Assembly (NCBI GenBank): GCA_036788195.1
Contig: DAIQNX010000008.1
Span: 1-64,000, forward strand
DNA: 64,000 bases
Source of the DNA: CALFXN01 sp937957815
Lineage (GTDB): Bacteria; Synergistota; Synergistia; Synergistales; Aminobacteriaceae
Direction: 5' to 3'
Below the pieces are notes generated by a model that was given only the letters and a program-made list of their open reading frames with translations, did no database searches and was not told the DNA's origin. Made by a program: the position numbers and the translations under genes. Of this stretch, positions 51,676 through 60,407 are shown one piece after another; the stretch's first letter is position 1, and each line of letters opens with the position of its first letter.

Positions 51676-51708
51676 GTCTTTGCGGAGCTCGCGGTTCGGT
51701 CCGTCGTC

Positions 51709-53136
51709 TCAGCAGGAATAGTAGAGTTCGTACTCCTTCGGGGTCGGGATGTCGTTGACCTCCTTGGCTTCCTTTCGCTTGAGCGTCACCCAGTTGGTGA
51801 TGAACGACTCCGGGAAGACGCCTCCTTCGAGCAGGAAGCCGTGGTCTTTCTCCAGTTCGTCGAGCGCTTCGTCCAGGCTCTGCGGAAGCAGTCGCAGCCC
51901 CATCTTTTCGGTATCGGCGTGATAGATGTCCGTTTCGACCGGTCCGAAACCCGATTTCGCGGGGTCGATCGAGCGGCGGACGCCGTCGAGCCCCGCCTGA
52001 AGGAGCGCCGCGAAGAGGATGTAGGGGTTCGCGGTCGCGTCCGAGGACCGGAATTCGAACCGGCGGTCCTCTGGGGCCTTCGCGTATCCCGGGATCCGGA
52101 TGATCGCGGAGCGGTTCGACGTCGCGAACGCGACGCCGATCGGGGCCTCGTAGCCGCGGACGAGGCGCTTGTAGGAGTTCGTCGAGGGGCTCGCGACGGC
52201 CGAAAGCGCCGGAGCGTGCGCGAGAATGCCCCCCATGAAGTTCAGCGCGAGGTCCGAGAGGCCGCCGTAGTTCGTCTCCGGGCCGGCGAAGACGGATTCC
52301 CCGTCTTTGAAGAGCTGCATGTGGACGTGCATTCCGCTGCCGGCCTCTCCATAGAAGGGTTTCGGCATGAATGTCGCCGTGCAGCCCCGTTCGACGGCTA
52401 TGTTTCTGACGAAGTGCTTGATGAGCATCGCGCCGTCGGCGAGGAACTTCGCCTCTCCCATCGCCGTCTCGATTTCGTGCTGCCCGGGGCCCCCGACCTC
52501 GTGGTGGTGGTATTTCACCGGGATTCCGAGTCCGTCGATGGCGGCGGCCATGTCGGCGCGCAGGTCGCGGTTGATGTCCGACGGGGCTTCGAGGTGATAG
52601 CCTCCCTTTCGGCGAACCGCGAGCCCCTGTCCGTCATCGTCATCGGACCGCCACTCGGCCTGGACGGCGTCGATCTCGAAGCCGGATCGGTTCAGTTCGT
52701 TGCGGTACGAGACGGAGTCGAAAATGTAGAATTCGAATTCCGGTCCGACGTGGAATGAATCCGCGCGCCCCGTGGCGCGCAGCGCCGCGAGCGCCCTGTC
52801 GAGGATCTCGCGGGAGTCGCCGCCGTAGGGTCGGAAGCCGTCGGGCAGGATCTCGTGGACGGTCCCGAGGAATCCGAGCGTCTTTCGCGACCAGAACGGA
52901 TCGACGAACGCGCTCCGGAGATCCGGGATGAATACCATGTCGCTCGCCTCGATGGTCGTGTAGCCGTAGTTCGAGCCGTCGAAGCCGAAGCCGCAAGAGA
53001 AGAGCTTTTCCGAGAGCGCCCGAGCCGGAACGCTCAGATGACGCCACGACCCCGAGAGCTGCGTCACCTTGAAGTCCAGCGTCTCGACACCCTCGGTTTC
53101 GACGTAGTGCTTCAGTTCCCCGAACGATGAAAACAT
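51709..53136 (-). CDS. glnA: Glutamine synthetase (type I)
   Basis: The 475-residue enzyme joins ammonia and glutamate. It has GFGFDGSNYGYTTIEASDM near residue 50, HVGPEFEFYIFD, HHHEVGGPGQHEIE, the ATP/glutamate region MPKPFYGEAGSGMHVHMQL, and NRSAIIRIPGY-EDRRFEFRSSDATANPY. The usual adenylylation Tyr motif (NLYDLP) is absent, so it is more like the alpha (feedback-inhibited, non-adenylylated) form. AAAGGAGG precedes the ATG. It stands alone with its own terminator. Confidence 0.95.
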   Translation of the reverse strand: MFSSFGELKHYVETEGVETLDFKVTQLSGSWRHLSVPARALSEKLFSCGFGFDGSNYGYTTIEASDMVFIPDLRSAFVDPFWSRKTLGFLGTVHEILPDGFRPYGGDSREILDRALAALRATGRADSFHVGPEFEFYIFDSVSYRNELNRSGFEIDAVQAEWRSDDDDGQGLAVRRKGGYHLEAPSDINRDLRADMAAAIDGLGIPVKYHHHEVGGPGQHEIETAMGEAKFLADGAMLIKHFVRNIAVERGCTATFMPKPFYGEAGSGMHVHMQLFKDGESVFAGPETNYGGLSDLALNFMGGILAHAPALSAVASPSTNSYKRLVRGYEAPIGVAFATSNRSAIIRIPGYAKAPEDRRFEFRSSDATANPYILFAALLQAGLDGVRRSIDPAKSGFGPVETDIYHADTEKMGLRLLPQSLDEALDELEKDHGFLLEGGVFPESFITNWVTLKRKEAKEVNDIPTPKEYELYYSC

Positions 53137-53218
53137 CCGTACGCCTCCTTTGGAGTGTTCCCTTCGAAGAGAGAAGGATGATGCGCAAATTCGCCGTTCG
53201 CTGAATACCTTCCAGTGG

Positions 53219-53224
53219 TATAAT
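53219..53224 (+). promoter_or_regulatory. Extended -10 promoter of the CopZ-like gene
   Basis: A perfect TATAAT preceded by TG-G forms an extended -10 element 57 bases upstream of the small metal-binding gene. The -35 region is weak (TTCGCT, 16 bases upstream). Confidence 0.5.
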
Positions 53225-53281
53225 CAATCCGAAGTAAAAAAATCGGGTATCCCGAGTTTCGGGATAGGGAGGGAGATCCTT

Positions 53282-53476
53282 ATGGCTCTTCTGGTATTTT
53301 CCGTTCCTGGTATGTCGTGTCAGCACTGTGTGAAGCGGATTCGGGAAGCGCTTTCGAAAGCGGGACTCGATGCGGAAATTTCTCTGGAGAAGAAAACAAT
53401 AGAACTAATGACGGACGATCCTGAGAAAATCGTCCGCATCCTCGACGAGGTGGGGTACGACGCGAGCGTTGCGTAG
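53282..53476 (+). CDS. Small heavy-metal-associated (CopZ-like) protein
   Basis: The 64-residue single HMA domain has the metal-binding motif GMSCQHC (Cys13 and Cys16) and the usual length and spacing, ending EVGYDASV. It should chaperone Cu+ to CopA, encoded 350 bases downstream on the same strand, though a convergent small gene lies between. GGGAGGGAGATCCTT precedes the ATG. Confidence 0.85.
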   Translation: MALLVFSVPGMSCQHCVKRIREALSKAGLDAEISLEKKTIELMTDDPEKIVRILDEVGYDASVA

Positions 53477-53479
53477 CCG

Positions 53480-53773
53480 TCACCAGCTCAGCGCTGTGAC
53501 CGATCCGGCGTCGAGTCCGTCGGCCTGAAGCGCGAGGTTCCCGAGCGGATCTGCGACCACGCCTTCCTTCAGGGCGGCGAGAAGCGTCCGCGCCGTATCT
53601 TCGTCTCCGATACGGTTTCCGACCGGAGCGAGGCGCCGGAATGTTCCGGTTTCCTCCGGGACGCCGCTCCGCTGCCGAACCGCGGAGCCCGTTCGTCCGC
53701 GGACGGATTTCCCCCCCGCCGCGTCGGCGATGATGTTTCCGAGGCCGCGAAGACCTTCGTTCTCTATGGTCAT
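53480..53773 (-). CDS. Hypothetical 97-residue protein between copZ-like and copA
   Basis: I do not recognise this protein. It begins MTIENEGLRGLGNIIADAA, has a basic Arg-rich middle (about 22-50) and ends DAGSVTALSW. A strong AAAAGGAGGTCC ribosome site and a good -10 (TATAAT, 53812-53807) support that it is real. It is convergent with the CopZ-like gene, separated by three bases, and divergent from copA. No metal motif is seen. A link with copper is possible only by position. Confidence 0.65.
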   Translation of the reverse strand: MTIENEGLRGLGNIIADAAGGKSVRGRTGSAVRQRSGVPEETGTFRRLAPVGNRIGDEDTARTLLAALKEGVVADPLGNLALQADGLDAGSVTALSW

Positions 53774-53806
53774 TTTCGTGGACCTCCTTTTCATATATGT
53801 TTTGTT

Positions 53807-53812
53807 ATTATA
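53807..53812 (-). promoter_or_regulatory. -10 element of the 97-residue protein gene
   Basis: TATAAT on the minus strand, 35 bases before the start codon, overlaps the leader of copA, whose AGGAGG ribosome site begins three bases downstream on the plus strand. The two divergent genes therefore share a very tight control region. Confidence 0.5.
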
Positions 53813-53827
53813 ACAGGAGGATGCCGA

Positions 53828-55999
53828 ATGGTCGAACATGTGAAACAGGAAGACGCCTCCGTGCGTCCGAAGATGAGCTTCGCGGTGACGGGAATGACGT
53901 GCGCGACGTGCGTCCGTATTGTGGAGAGGTCTCTGAAGAAAGTCCCCGGGGTCGCGTTCGCGGCCGTGAATCTGGCGACCGAAACCGCGTTCGTCGTGCT
54001 CGACCGCGAGGTTCCGTTCTCCGAGCTCGAGGCCGCCGTCGAAAACGTGGGATATCACCTCTCCCGCGAGTCGCCCGTGGACGCCGAGAAGACGCGCTAC
54101 GCGGCCGCGCGGACGAATGTCCTGGTCGCGTGGGGGGCGACCGCGCCGCTGATGCTTCTGATGGCGCTTCACATGACGGGGCGCCACGTTCCGTTCTATC
54201 TCCCGGTCGAGGTGATCGGCGCCGCGGCGGCGATCCTGCTTTCGGGTCGCCAGACGCTCAAGGGGGCGTGGATCGCGCTGACGCACGCGCATTCCAACAT
54301 GGATGTCCTCGTCTCTCTGGGCGCGATTGCGGCGTGGAGCACGTCGCTGCTCTCGCTGTCCGGCGTCCGGATCCAGTCGTTCGGAGCGATCGGCGCGATG
54401 ATCGTCGCGCTTCACGTGACGGGACGGTTCATCGAGTCGCGCCTTCGCGACCGCGCCGCGAAGGCGATCCGGGCACTCGCGGCGCTTCAGCCGCGCGAGG
54501 CCCGCGTTCTCGATTCTTCGGGCACGGAGATCCTGATCCCGATCGATGCGGTCGCGTCCGGCGCCACGGCGATCGTCCGTCCGGGGGAGCGAATTCCCGC
54601 GGACGGGACGATTCTGAAGGGACGGACGTCGATCGACGAATCGATGATCACGGGCGAGCCGATCCCTGTGACCCGGGGACCAGACGATGCCGTGACCGGA
54701 GGGGCGCTGAACCTTTCGGGCGAGATCCGGTTTCTCGTGACCGCGACGGGGGAGGACAGCTTTCTCTCGCAGATGCTGTCGCTCGTGCGCGAAGCGCAGG
54801 GAGCGAAGGTGCCGATCCAGGCCTTCGCCGACCGCGTGACGAATGTTTTCGTGCCTGCGATCGCGATCATCGCCGTTTCGGCGGCGGCCGCGTGGTATTT
54901 CGAACCCGGCTGGTTCACGCCGCTGCTCGATTGGGTTTCCGCCTTCATTCCGTGGACGACCGCCGTCCGCGACCCCGCGTCGCTCGCCGCGTTCGTATTC
55001 GTCTCGACGATCGTGATCGCGTGTCCGTGCGCGCTCGGCCTCGCGACGCCGATGGCTCTCATCACGGGGACCGGAGCGGCGTCGAGGCTTGGCCTGATCA
55101 TCCGCAACGCGGAAGCGATCCAGACGGCGCGGGATGTCGGCATCGTCGTCGTCGACAAGACCGGAACGGTTACGGAGGGAACTCCGTCGATCGCCGCGAC
55201 GGAGATCTCACGGGAGGATCTCGAAGCGGCCGCGGCGCTCGAGGCGCGATCGAATCACCCCCTCGCGCGAGCCATCGCCGCGGCGACGCACGGCGGGAGA
55301 GTCGTCGCCGACGTCGAGGAGATCGCCGGGGAGGGCGTCGGAGGAACCGTCGACGGCGTACGGTATTTCGTCGGTCGCCCCTCGGATGCGACGCGGCACG
55401 CAACCGAACTCGAACTCGGAAGAACGGTCGTAGAGGTCCGGCGCGACGACGTCGCCGTCGGATGGATTTCGGTCGAAGACCGGATCCGCGAGGACTCGCG
55501 TCCAGCGGTCGCGCGCCTGCGCGACGCCGGAATCCGCGTCGTGATGGCGACCGGCGACGAGGAGCGGACCGCGGAGGCCGTCGCGAAACGCGTGGGAATC
55601 GACGAGTTCCACGCCCGCGTCCGCCCTGCGGACAAGCTGTCGCTCGTGCGCAGGCTCCAGACGGAGGGACGGAAGGTTCTCATGGTCGGAGACGGCCTCA
55701 ACGACGCGGCCGCGCTCAAGGGCGCCGATATCGGCGTGGCCGTGGGATCGGGGACCGATCTCGCGATCGAGAGCGCGGATATCGTGATCGTCCGAGGAGG
55801 GCTTTCGCGCGTTGCGGACGGCATCGAAATATCGAGGAAGACGTTCTCCGTCATCCGGCAGAACCTCTTCTGGGCGTTCGCCTACAACGTCGTGGCCGTT
55901 CCGCTCGCGGCGCTCGGACTGCTCAATCCGCTGATCGCGGAATCCGCGATGGCGATGAGTTCGATCTCGGTGATCCTCAACTCGATGCGGATCAGATAG
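53828..55999 (+). CDS. copA: Copper-translocating P1B-type ATPase CopA
   Basis: The 723-residue ATPase has one N-terminal HMA domain (GMTCATC, Cys25 and Cys28), six or more TM segments in the main body, and the transport motif CPC (Cys399-Pro-Cys401) in ACPCALGLATPMA. Also present are the phosphorylation site DKTGT (Asp443), the HP motif NHPLARAI and the hinge GDGLNDAAALKGADIGVAVG (near 621). The CPC motif and HMA domain favour Cu+ or Ag+ export. ATG 53828 is seven bases after AGGAGG. Followed after one base by a chemoreceptor gene. Confidence 0.95.
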   Translation: MVEHVKQEDASVRPKMSFAVTGMTCATCVRIVERSLKKVPGVAFAAVNLATETAFVVLDREVPFSELEAAVENVGYHLSRESPVDAEKTRYAAARTNVLVAWGATAPLMLLMALHMTGRHVPFYLPVEVIGAAAAILLSGRQTLKGAWIALTHAHSNMDVLVSLGAIAAWSTSLLSLSGVRIQSFGAIGAMIVALHVTGRFIESRLRDRAAKAIRALAALQPREARVLDSSGTEILIPIDAVASGATAIVRPGERIPADGTILKGRTSIDESMITGEPIPVTRGPDDAVTGGALNLSGEIRFLVTATGEDSFLSQMLSLVREAQGAKVPIQAFADRVTNVFVPAIAIIAVSAAAAWYFEPGWFTPLLDWVSAFIPWTTAVRDPASLAAFVFVSTIVIACPCALGLATPMALITGTGAASRLGLIIRNAEAIQTARDVGIVVVDKTGTVTEGTPSIAATEISREDLEAAAALEARSNHPLARAIAAATHGGRVVADVEEIAGEGVGGTVDGVRYFVGRPSDATRHATELELGRTVVEVRRDDVAVGWISVEDRIREDSRPAVARLRDAGIRVVMATGDEERTAEAVAKRVGIDEFHARVRPADKLSLVRRLQTEGRKVLMVGDGLNDAAALKGADIGVAVGSGTDLAIESADIVIVRGGLSRVADGIEISRKTFSVIRQNLFWAFAYNVVAVPLAALGLLNPLIAESAMAMSSISVILNSMRIR

Positions 56000-56000
56000 A

Positions 56001-57707
56001 ATGGCCTTGCTTCGACATTTCATTCGCGAAAGGATGAATCCCGAAATGACCGAACATCGTAACGAACGCGACCGGACGGTACAGGCCCTCTTCGTCCTGC
56101 TGCTCGCCGCGCTGGCCGCGGCTTTCGGACTCTCGTTCCTCGCGGGCGGAAGGGGCGTCGTCTGGAGCCTCGTCGTCGCGACGGGGGCTTCGGCGGGATT
56201 GCTCCTCCGCTTCAGGGAACTCTGTTCGTCGCCGGCCAGGGTGATCTCGGAATGGCTCGAGTCGCTGGACCGCGAGGGGGCGATCGATATACGGAAACGC
56301 GTCGAGGCGCCGTCCGGCTCTCCCCTCTACGGAGTGGCGCAGGGACTGAACGGTTTCGTCGGCAAACTCCGGGAGGTGTTTCTTTCCACAATCAGGGGGC
56401 TTCACGGCTTCACGTTCAACTTCTTCCGGCTCGAGCGCGAGCTGTCGGCGTTCGTCGATACGTTTTCCGAAATCACGACGGCCGTCGACACGGGCGTCGT
56501 CGCGTCGAACGCGGTCGGAGACGCCGTTTCAACGCAGTACGCGAGTTCGGAGGAGATTTCCTCCACGGCGCAGGCGCTCGCGCGGCTCGCCGCCGAACTG
56601 AACGAAACGGTCTCGTCCGTGACGGAGAAGGCGGAATCGGGCCGCGTCGCGCTCGAGGAGATGAACCGCTCGATAGGCGGAATCGGCGACGGAGTCGAAA
56701 ATCTGACGTCAATGGCGAAGGAGCTCGCCGAAAAGGTATCCGTCATCGGATCCGTCGTCCGGACCATCACCGGAATCGCGGAACAGACGAACCTCCTCGC
56801 GCTCAACGCGTCCATAGAGGCGGCGCGGGCCGGCGGGGCGGGGCGGGGGTTCGCGGTCGTCGCGGACGAAGTGCGGAATCTCGCCGAGGAAAGCAAGCGG
56901 GCAGCGGCGCAGATCGGCGGAAGTCTCGAGGAGCTCGTTCAGGATGTCCGCCGGACCAGTTCGGAGGCGGATGCGATCTCGGCCGGGATGAAGGATTCCG
57001 GAAGGATCGTGACGACTGCTGTCGGGAGTTTCGGAGAGATTCTGAGCGGCGTCCGGGCGATCGGGGATGCGTCCGAACGGGTCGCGGCGAGCGCGCAGGA
57101 GTTGTCCGCGTCGTCGGAAGAACTCGCGGCGACGGCGGAGACCGCTTCGAAAGAGACGGAGACGATGCGCGGGGAGTTTTCCGTCATAGGTTCGTCGGTC
57201 GGGGAGATCGCGAAGATGGCGGAAGCTCTCCGGACCTCGGCGGGCCGGAACGCCGTGGAAGCGGGAATACTCTGCCGTGGGCTCAGGGCCGTCAGGGCGA
57301 TGACGGACAGGGACTTTTCGGATATCGCGAAGGCGGCCGTCGAGGCGCACAAGACGTGGATCATGGCGCTCGGGAAGATGATGTCGGAAGGATCCGGGTC
57401 GGTCGAAACGGACCCGGCGAGATGCCGCTTCGGGGTGTTCCTCTCGCTCGTCGACAGGCCCGACGTCGTTCCCGACGCGCTCTGGTCGCGCGTCCTCTCG
57501 CTTCACGAGGAGCTGCACCGGACGGGACACGCCGTCACGGACGCGCTGCGGAAAAAGGATCGCTCCGCTGCCGGAGCGGGACTCCGGAAGGCGCAGGAGA
57601 TCAGCTCGACGCTCGTTTCGCTGTTCGGAGAAGTTATTGCGCTCTGCGGCGGCGGTTCGGACATCCCGGGTCTCCCCGCGCCCGGGCGATCGCTTTCAAG
57701 GGAGTAA
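56001..57707 (+). CDS. Methyl-accepting chemoreceptor with C-terminal CZB zinc-binding domain
   Basis: The 568-residue protein has two hydrophobic segments near residues 27-66, a signalling domain with ITGIAEQTNLLALNASIEAARAGGAGRGFAVVADEVRNL, and a C-terminal CZB domain (about 440-555). Likely zinc ligands are His450 in AHKTW, Cys475 in CRFGVFL and His502/His506 in LHEELHRTGH. CZB domains respond to zinc or hypochlorous acid. Its start lies one base after the copA stop; ATGs at 56034 and 56046 with AAAGGA upstream are alternative starts. Coupling to copA suggests a link between metal export and sensing. Confidence 0.88.
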   Translation: MALLRHFIRERMNPEMTEHRNERDRTVQALFVLLLAALAAAFGLSFLAGGRGVVWSLVVATGASAGLLLRFRELCSSPARVISEWLESLDREGAIDIRKRVEAPSGSPLYGVAQGLNGFVGKLREVFLSTIRGLHGFTFNFFRLERELSAFVDTFSEITTAVDTGVVASNAVGDAVSTQYASSEEISSTAQALARLAAELNETVSSVTEKAESGRVALEEMNRSIGGIGDGVENLTSMAKELAEKVSVIGSVVRTITGIAEQTNLLALNASIEAARAGGAGRGFAVVADEVRNLAEESKRAAAQIGGSLEELVQDVRRTSSEADAISAGMKDSGRIVTTAVGSFGEILSGVRAIGDASERVAASAQELSASSEELAATAETASKETETMRGEFSVIGSSVGEIAKMAEALRTSAGRNAVEAGILCRGLRAVRAMTDRDFSDIAKAAVEAHKTWIMALGKMMSEGSGSVETDPARCRFGVFLSLVDRPDVVPDALWSRVLSLHEELHRTGHAVTDALRKKDRSAAGAGLRKAQEISSTLVSLFGEVIALCGGGSDIPGLPAPGRSLSRE

Positions 57708-57753
57708 CGCGAAAGGGGCCGGGCGGACGCCCGGCCCCTTTCGCGTTACTCCC
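57700..57753. terminator. Bidirectional terminator overlapping the chemoreceptor stop
   Basis: A perfect 25-base stem (arms from GGGAGTAACGCG and CGCGTTACTCCC) with a three-base loop includes the TAA of the upstream gene and ends eight bases from the stop of the convergent small gene. It is probably shared by both transcripts. Confidence 0.8.
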
Positions 57754-57760
57754 GGGGCCG

Positions 57761-58018
57761 TCAGCCCCCGTGGCACCCGGAGCATCCGCTGCAACCGCCG
57801 CCGCAGCCTCCGCTCTGAAGATCCCGGATGACGGGGAGGAAAACCTCGACGATTCCGTGGAGATTCTCGAGCCCTTCATCCCCGTCCTGCATCCCGACGG
57901 CACTGCGGACATCCTCCACGCTTTCCGCACCCTGCGCGATACTCATGACGACATCCCGCAGCGTGACGTTCCTGGCCGCGCAGACCATCGTATCCGCGGG
58001 CATCGAACTCCAATCCAT
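57761..58018 (-). CDS. BFD-like small protein with Cys-rich C-terminal tail
   Basis: The 85-residue protein resembles a BFD ([2Fe-2S] bacterioferritin-associated) domain in MVCAARNVTLRDVVMSIAQGAESVEDVRSAVG, but lacks most of the usual cluster Cys: only Cys13 remains, and the expected CxxC is replaced by DEGLEN. Its last residues hold four Cys and one His (72, 76, 79, 82 and His83) between glycines. A metal or cluster site in the tail is likely. Start at 58018 has AGGAGGCACGTTAT. It is convergent with the CZB receptor gene. Confidence 0.7.
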   Translation of the reverse strand: MDWSSMPADTMVCAARNVTLRDVVMSIAQGAESVEDVRSAVGMQDGDEGLENLHGIVEVFLPVIRDLQSGGCGGGCSGCSGCHGG

Positions 58019-58087
58019 ATAACGTGCCTCCTGCATCGATCGATTTTCTGACAACATCGATATTGTACCGAAAAATCTTCGGATGTA

Positions 58088-60244
58088 CTATCCCGCGGCG
58101 ACAAGCCCGTTTTCCTTTTCTCCGGCGGAGAGTGGGTTCCCGTCTCCGCCGCGGTCGACCGAGAATCCCGAGAGGAGCGCCTCCATGTGCCCGGCGCCTT
58201 CGAAGATCTTCTGGGCCTCTCCCGCGACGCCGTCCGCAGCCTTCGACGTCTCTCCGACCGCGCCGCGGACCCCGTCGACCATTTCGGCGATCCGGACGGT
58301 GCTTTTTGCGACCTGGTCGATGGAATTCGCCATTTCCTCGCTTGACGCGGCCTGCTCCTCGGCGACGGACGCGAGTCCGTGGATCGAGTCGACGAGCCTC
58401 GCGATAGCCGCGAGGCTCTCCTGAAGGCGTTTCTGTGCGCCTTCGGCCTTCGCCGTCGTGCTCTTCATGATGGCACCCGCCTCCTGCGTCGCCGATATCG
58501 ACGCATCCGCGTTCGACTGAAGCGTCGTGATGAGACGGGCGACTTCCTGCGCGGCCTTCGCCGATTCTTCCGCGAGCTTGCGCACTTCGTCCGCGACGAC
58601 CGCGAAGCCGCGTCCGGCGTCCCCGGCCCGCGCTGCCTCGATGGCGGCGTTCAGCGCCAGAAGGTTCGTCTGGTCCGCGATCGACGTGATGACCGTGACG
58701 AAGCGCGAGATCTCCTCGACCGATGACGCGAGGTGGCCGATCTTCTCCGCGCTTTCCCCGGAACGCTCTCCGACCTTCCGGATATCCCCGATAACCTCGT
58801 CGACCTGCTCCACCGCCTCGCGCGCCATCTTTCCGGCGCCTTCACCGAAGGACGCGCCGTCGCCCGCCGTCTTCGCGGCGTTCTGCGTGCCGGAGGCGAC
58901 TTCCTCGATTCCCGCGTTCGTCTGCTGGATCGCGGCGCTGTTGGATTCCGAGAGGGACGCGACCTCTTCGACCGATCCCCGGATCTCCTCGACCGAGGCG
59001 TTGGTCTCCTGCGACAGGGCCGCAAGGGATTCCGCGCGCCGCGCGAGGTCGCCGGCCGTCGCCTTTATCTGCCGGACCGATTCCGCCTGCGCTGTGACCA
59101 TCGCCGCTAGCGCGTCCGCGAGCGTTCCGATTTCGTCGTTCGAATCGTATCGGAAGTCCTTTCGGGAGATCGTGAGATCTCCCTTTCCGGCCCGTTCCGC
59201 GAGTTCGACGGCCGTGACGAGCGGACGCGTGATGACGCGCGTGATGAGGAACGAAATCAGAAGTCCCGCGAGAACCGCGGCGACGAGGGCGAGGGTGACG
59301 ATCTTTCTGGCGCCGGTCGCTTCCGCGACGGTGAACTTCGCGATTTCCCCGGCGTGGGCGATGCCGCCGTCGGTAACCTTCTGGGCGGCCGAGAGAACGT
59401 TGTTCGCGCTTTCGGCGCGTTCCGCGTCGAGCACCTGAAGCTCGAGCCACGTCGCCTTGTAGTTCCTGACGGCCTGGCTGTAGTTCTTCGCGGCTTTCTC
59501 GACCTCGTCGATGATGTCGAGGTTCGCTTTCTGCTGCGTGACCTTCCTGAGGGCATCGAGGGTCGGAAAGATTCCGTCGACGATCTTCTCGACGCGATCC
59601 AGTTGCCCGGGAGAACGAGAGAGGATTCCCGCGTACGTCAGAATCCGGGCGTCGTCCACGGACTGGATGGCCTCGTTGAGCATCCTGATCTTGTCGAGCC
59701 GTGCGAGCAGCGCTTCGGATTCCTTGAACTCGTTGACCTCCGTGATGAATGTTTCGTACTGGATTCTCAGAAAATTCTTCGACATTCTCACGAACGTCTG
59801 TCCCGTTTTGTCCGCGTTCCGCTTTTCGGCGTTCATCTTCCCGAGGAGATCCCGTGTCGCCTCGAAACGGGAAACGAAGACGTCCAGCCCCTTCGAGGCG
59901 GCTTCCGCGTTCGTCTTCAGGGTCGTGAGTCCCGGATATTTCGCCGTGAGGTCCGCAGCCTCCTTCAGGTGATTGCGGACGTTCGAGACATGCGCGTTCG
60001 CGTCGTCGGCGTGGCTCGAATCTTCCGTCAGGCTGAACAGATCGGTTTTCAGGACGAGGTTCAGCGATTGCCGTTCGACGCCGGCGGCGAGCCGGACGCT
60101 CGGCACGTACTGATCGGCGAGCGTGGCGGCCTCGTCGCTGACGCCGGCGAGCCGTGCGCCGCTGACGTACCCGACCGCCGCGAACAGGATGATCAGAATC
60201 CCGAAACCAACGGCGAGCTTCATGCCGATCCTGAGGTTTTTCAT
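58088..60244 (-). CDS. Methyl-accepting chemotaxis protein with four-helix-bundle sensor
   Basis: This 718-residue receptor has TM1 (about 8-29), a long periplasmic helical sensor (about 30-330), TM2 (about 340-360), a HAMP domain and a signalling domain with ITSIADQTNLLALNAAIEAARAGDAGRGFAVVADEVRKL. The ligand is unknown. The ATG at 60244 follows GAGGGAGGAAG; 44 further upstream codons in the open frame have no ribosome site. Confidence 0.93.
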   Translation of the reverse strand: MKNLRIGMKLAVGFGILIILFAAVGYVSGARLAGVSDEAATLADQYVPSVRLAAGVERQSLNLVLKTDLFSLTEDSSHADDANAHVSNVRNHLKEAADLTAKYPGLTTLKTNAEAASKGLDVFVSRFEATRDLLGKMNAEKRNADKTGQTFVRMSKNFLRIQYETFITEVNEFKESEALLARLDKIRMLNEAIQSVDDARILTYAGILSRSPGQLDRVEKIVDGIFPTLDALRKVTQQKANLDIIDEVEKAAKNYSQAVRNYKATWLELQVLDAERAESANNVLSAAQKVTDGGIAHAGEIAKFTVAEATGARKIVTLALVAAVLAGLLISFLITRVITRPLVTAVELAERAGKGDLTISRKDFRYDSNDEIGTLADALAAMVTAQAESVRQIKATAGDLARRAESLAALSQETNASVEEIRGSVEEVASLSESNSAAIQQTNAGIEEVASGTQNAAKTAGDGASFGEGAGKMAREAVEQVDEVIGDIRKVGERSGESAEKIGHLASSVEEISRFVTVITSIADQTNLLALNAAIEAARAGDAGRGFAVVADEVRKLAEESAKAAQEVARLITTLQSNADASISATQEAGAIMKSTTAKAEGAQKRLQESLAAIARLVDSIHGLASVAEEQAASSEEMANSIDQVAKSTVRIAEMVDGVRGAVGETSKAADGVAGEAQKIFEGAGHMEALLSGFSVDRGGDGNPLSAGEKENGLVAAG

Positions 60245-60292
60245 GGTTCTTCCTCCCTCTTCTCCGGAATATATGCCGTCTGTACGCGTCAA

Positions 60293-60321
60293 ATTGTGAG
60301 CGTTTCGCCGGACATTTGCAA
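60293..60321 (-). promoter_or_regulatory. Promoter of the four-helix-bundle receptor gene
   Basis: Minus strand TTGCAA (60321-60316), 17 bases, CACAAT (60298-60293). It leaves a 40-base leader. Confidence 0.4.
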
Positions 60322-60407
60322 GGTTTGAGGGAATTATGGCGCTATTTTTGTTCACCGCCGCGGGATTTTTTTCCATTAACCGTTACGGTCGTTCCATCCG
60401 CGGGGTA

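Noticed and set aside
53797..56037. 746-codon plus-strand frame
   Set aside because: It is a shifted frame of copA with Arg-rich nonsense text.
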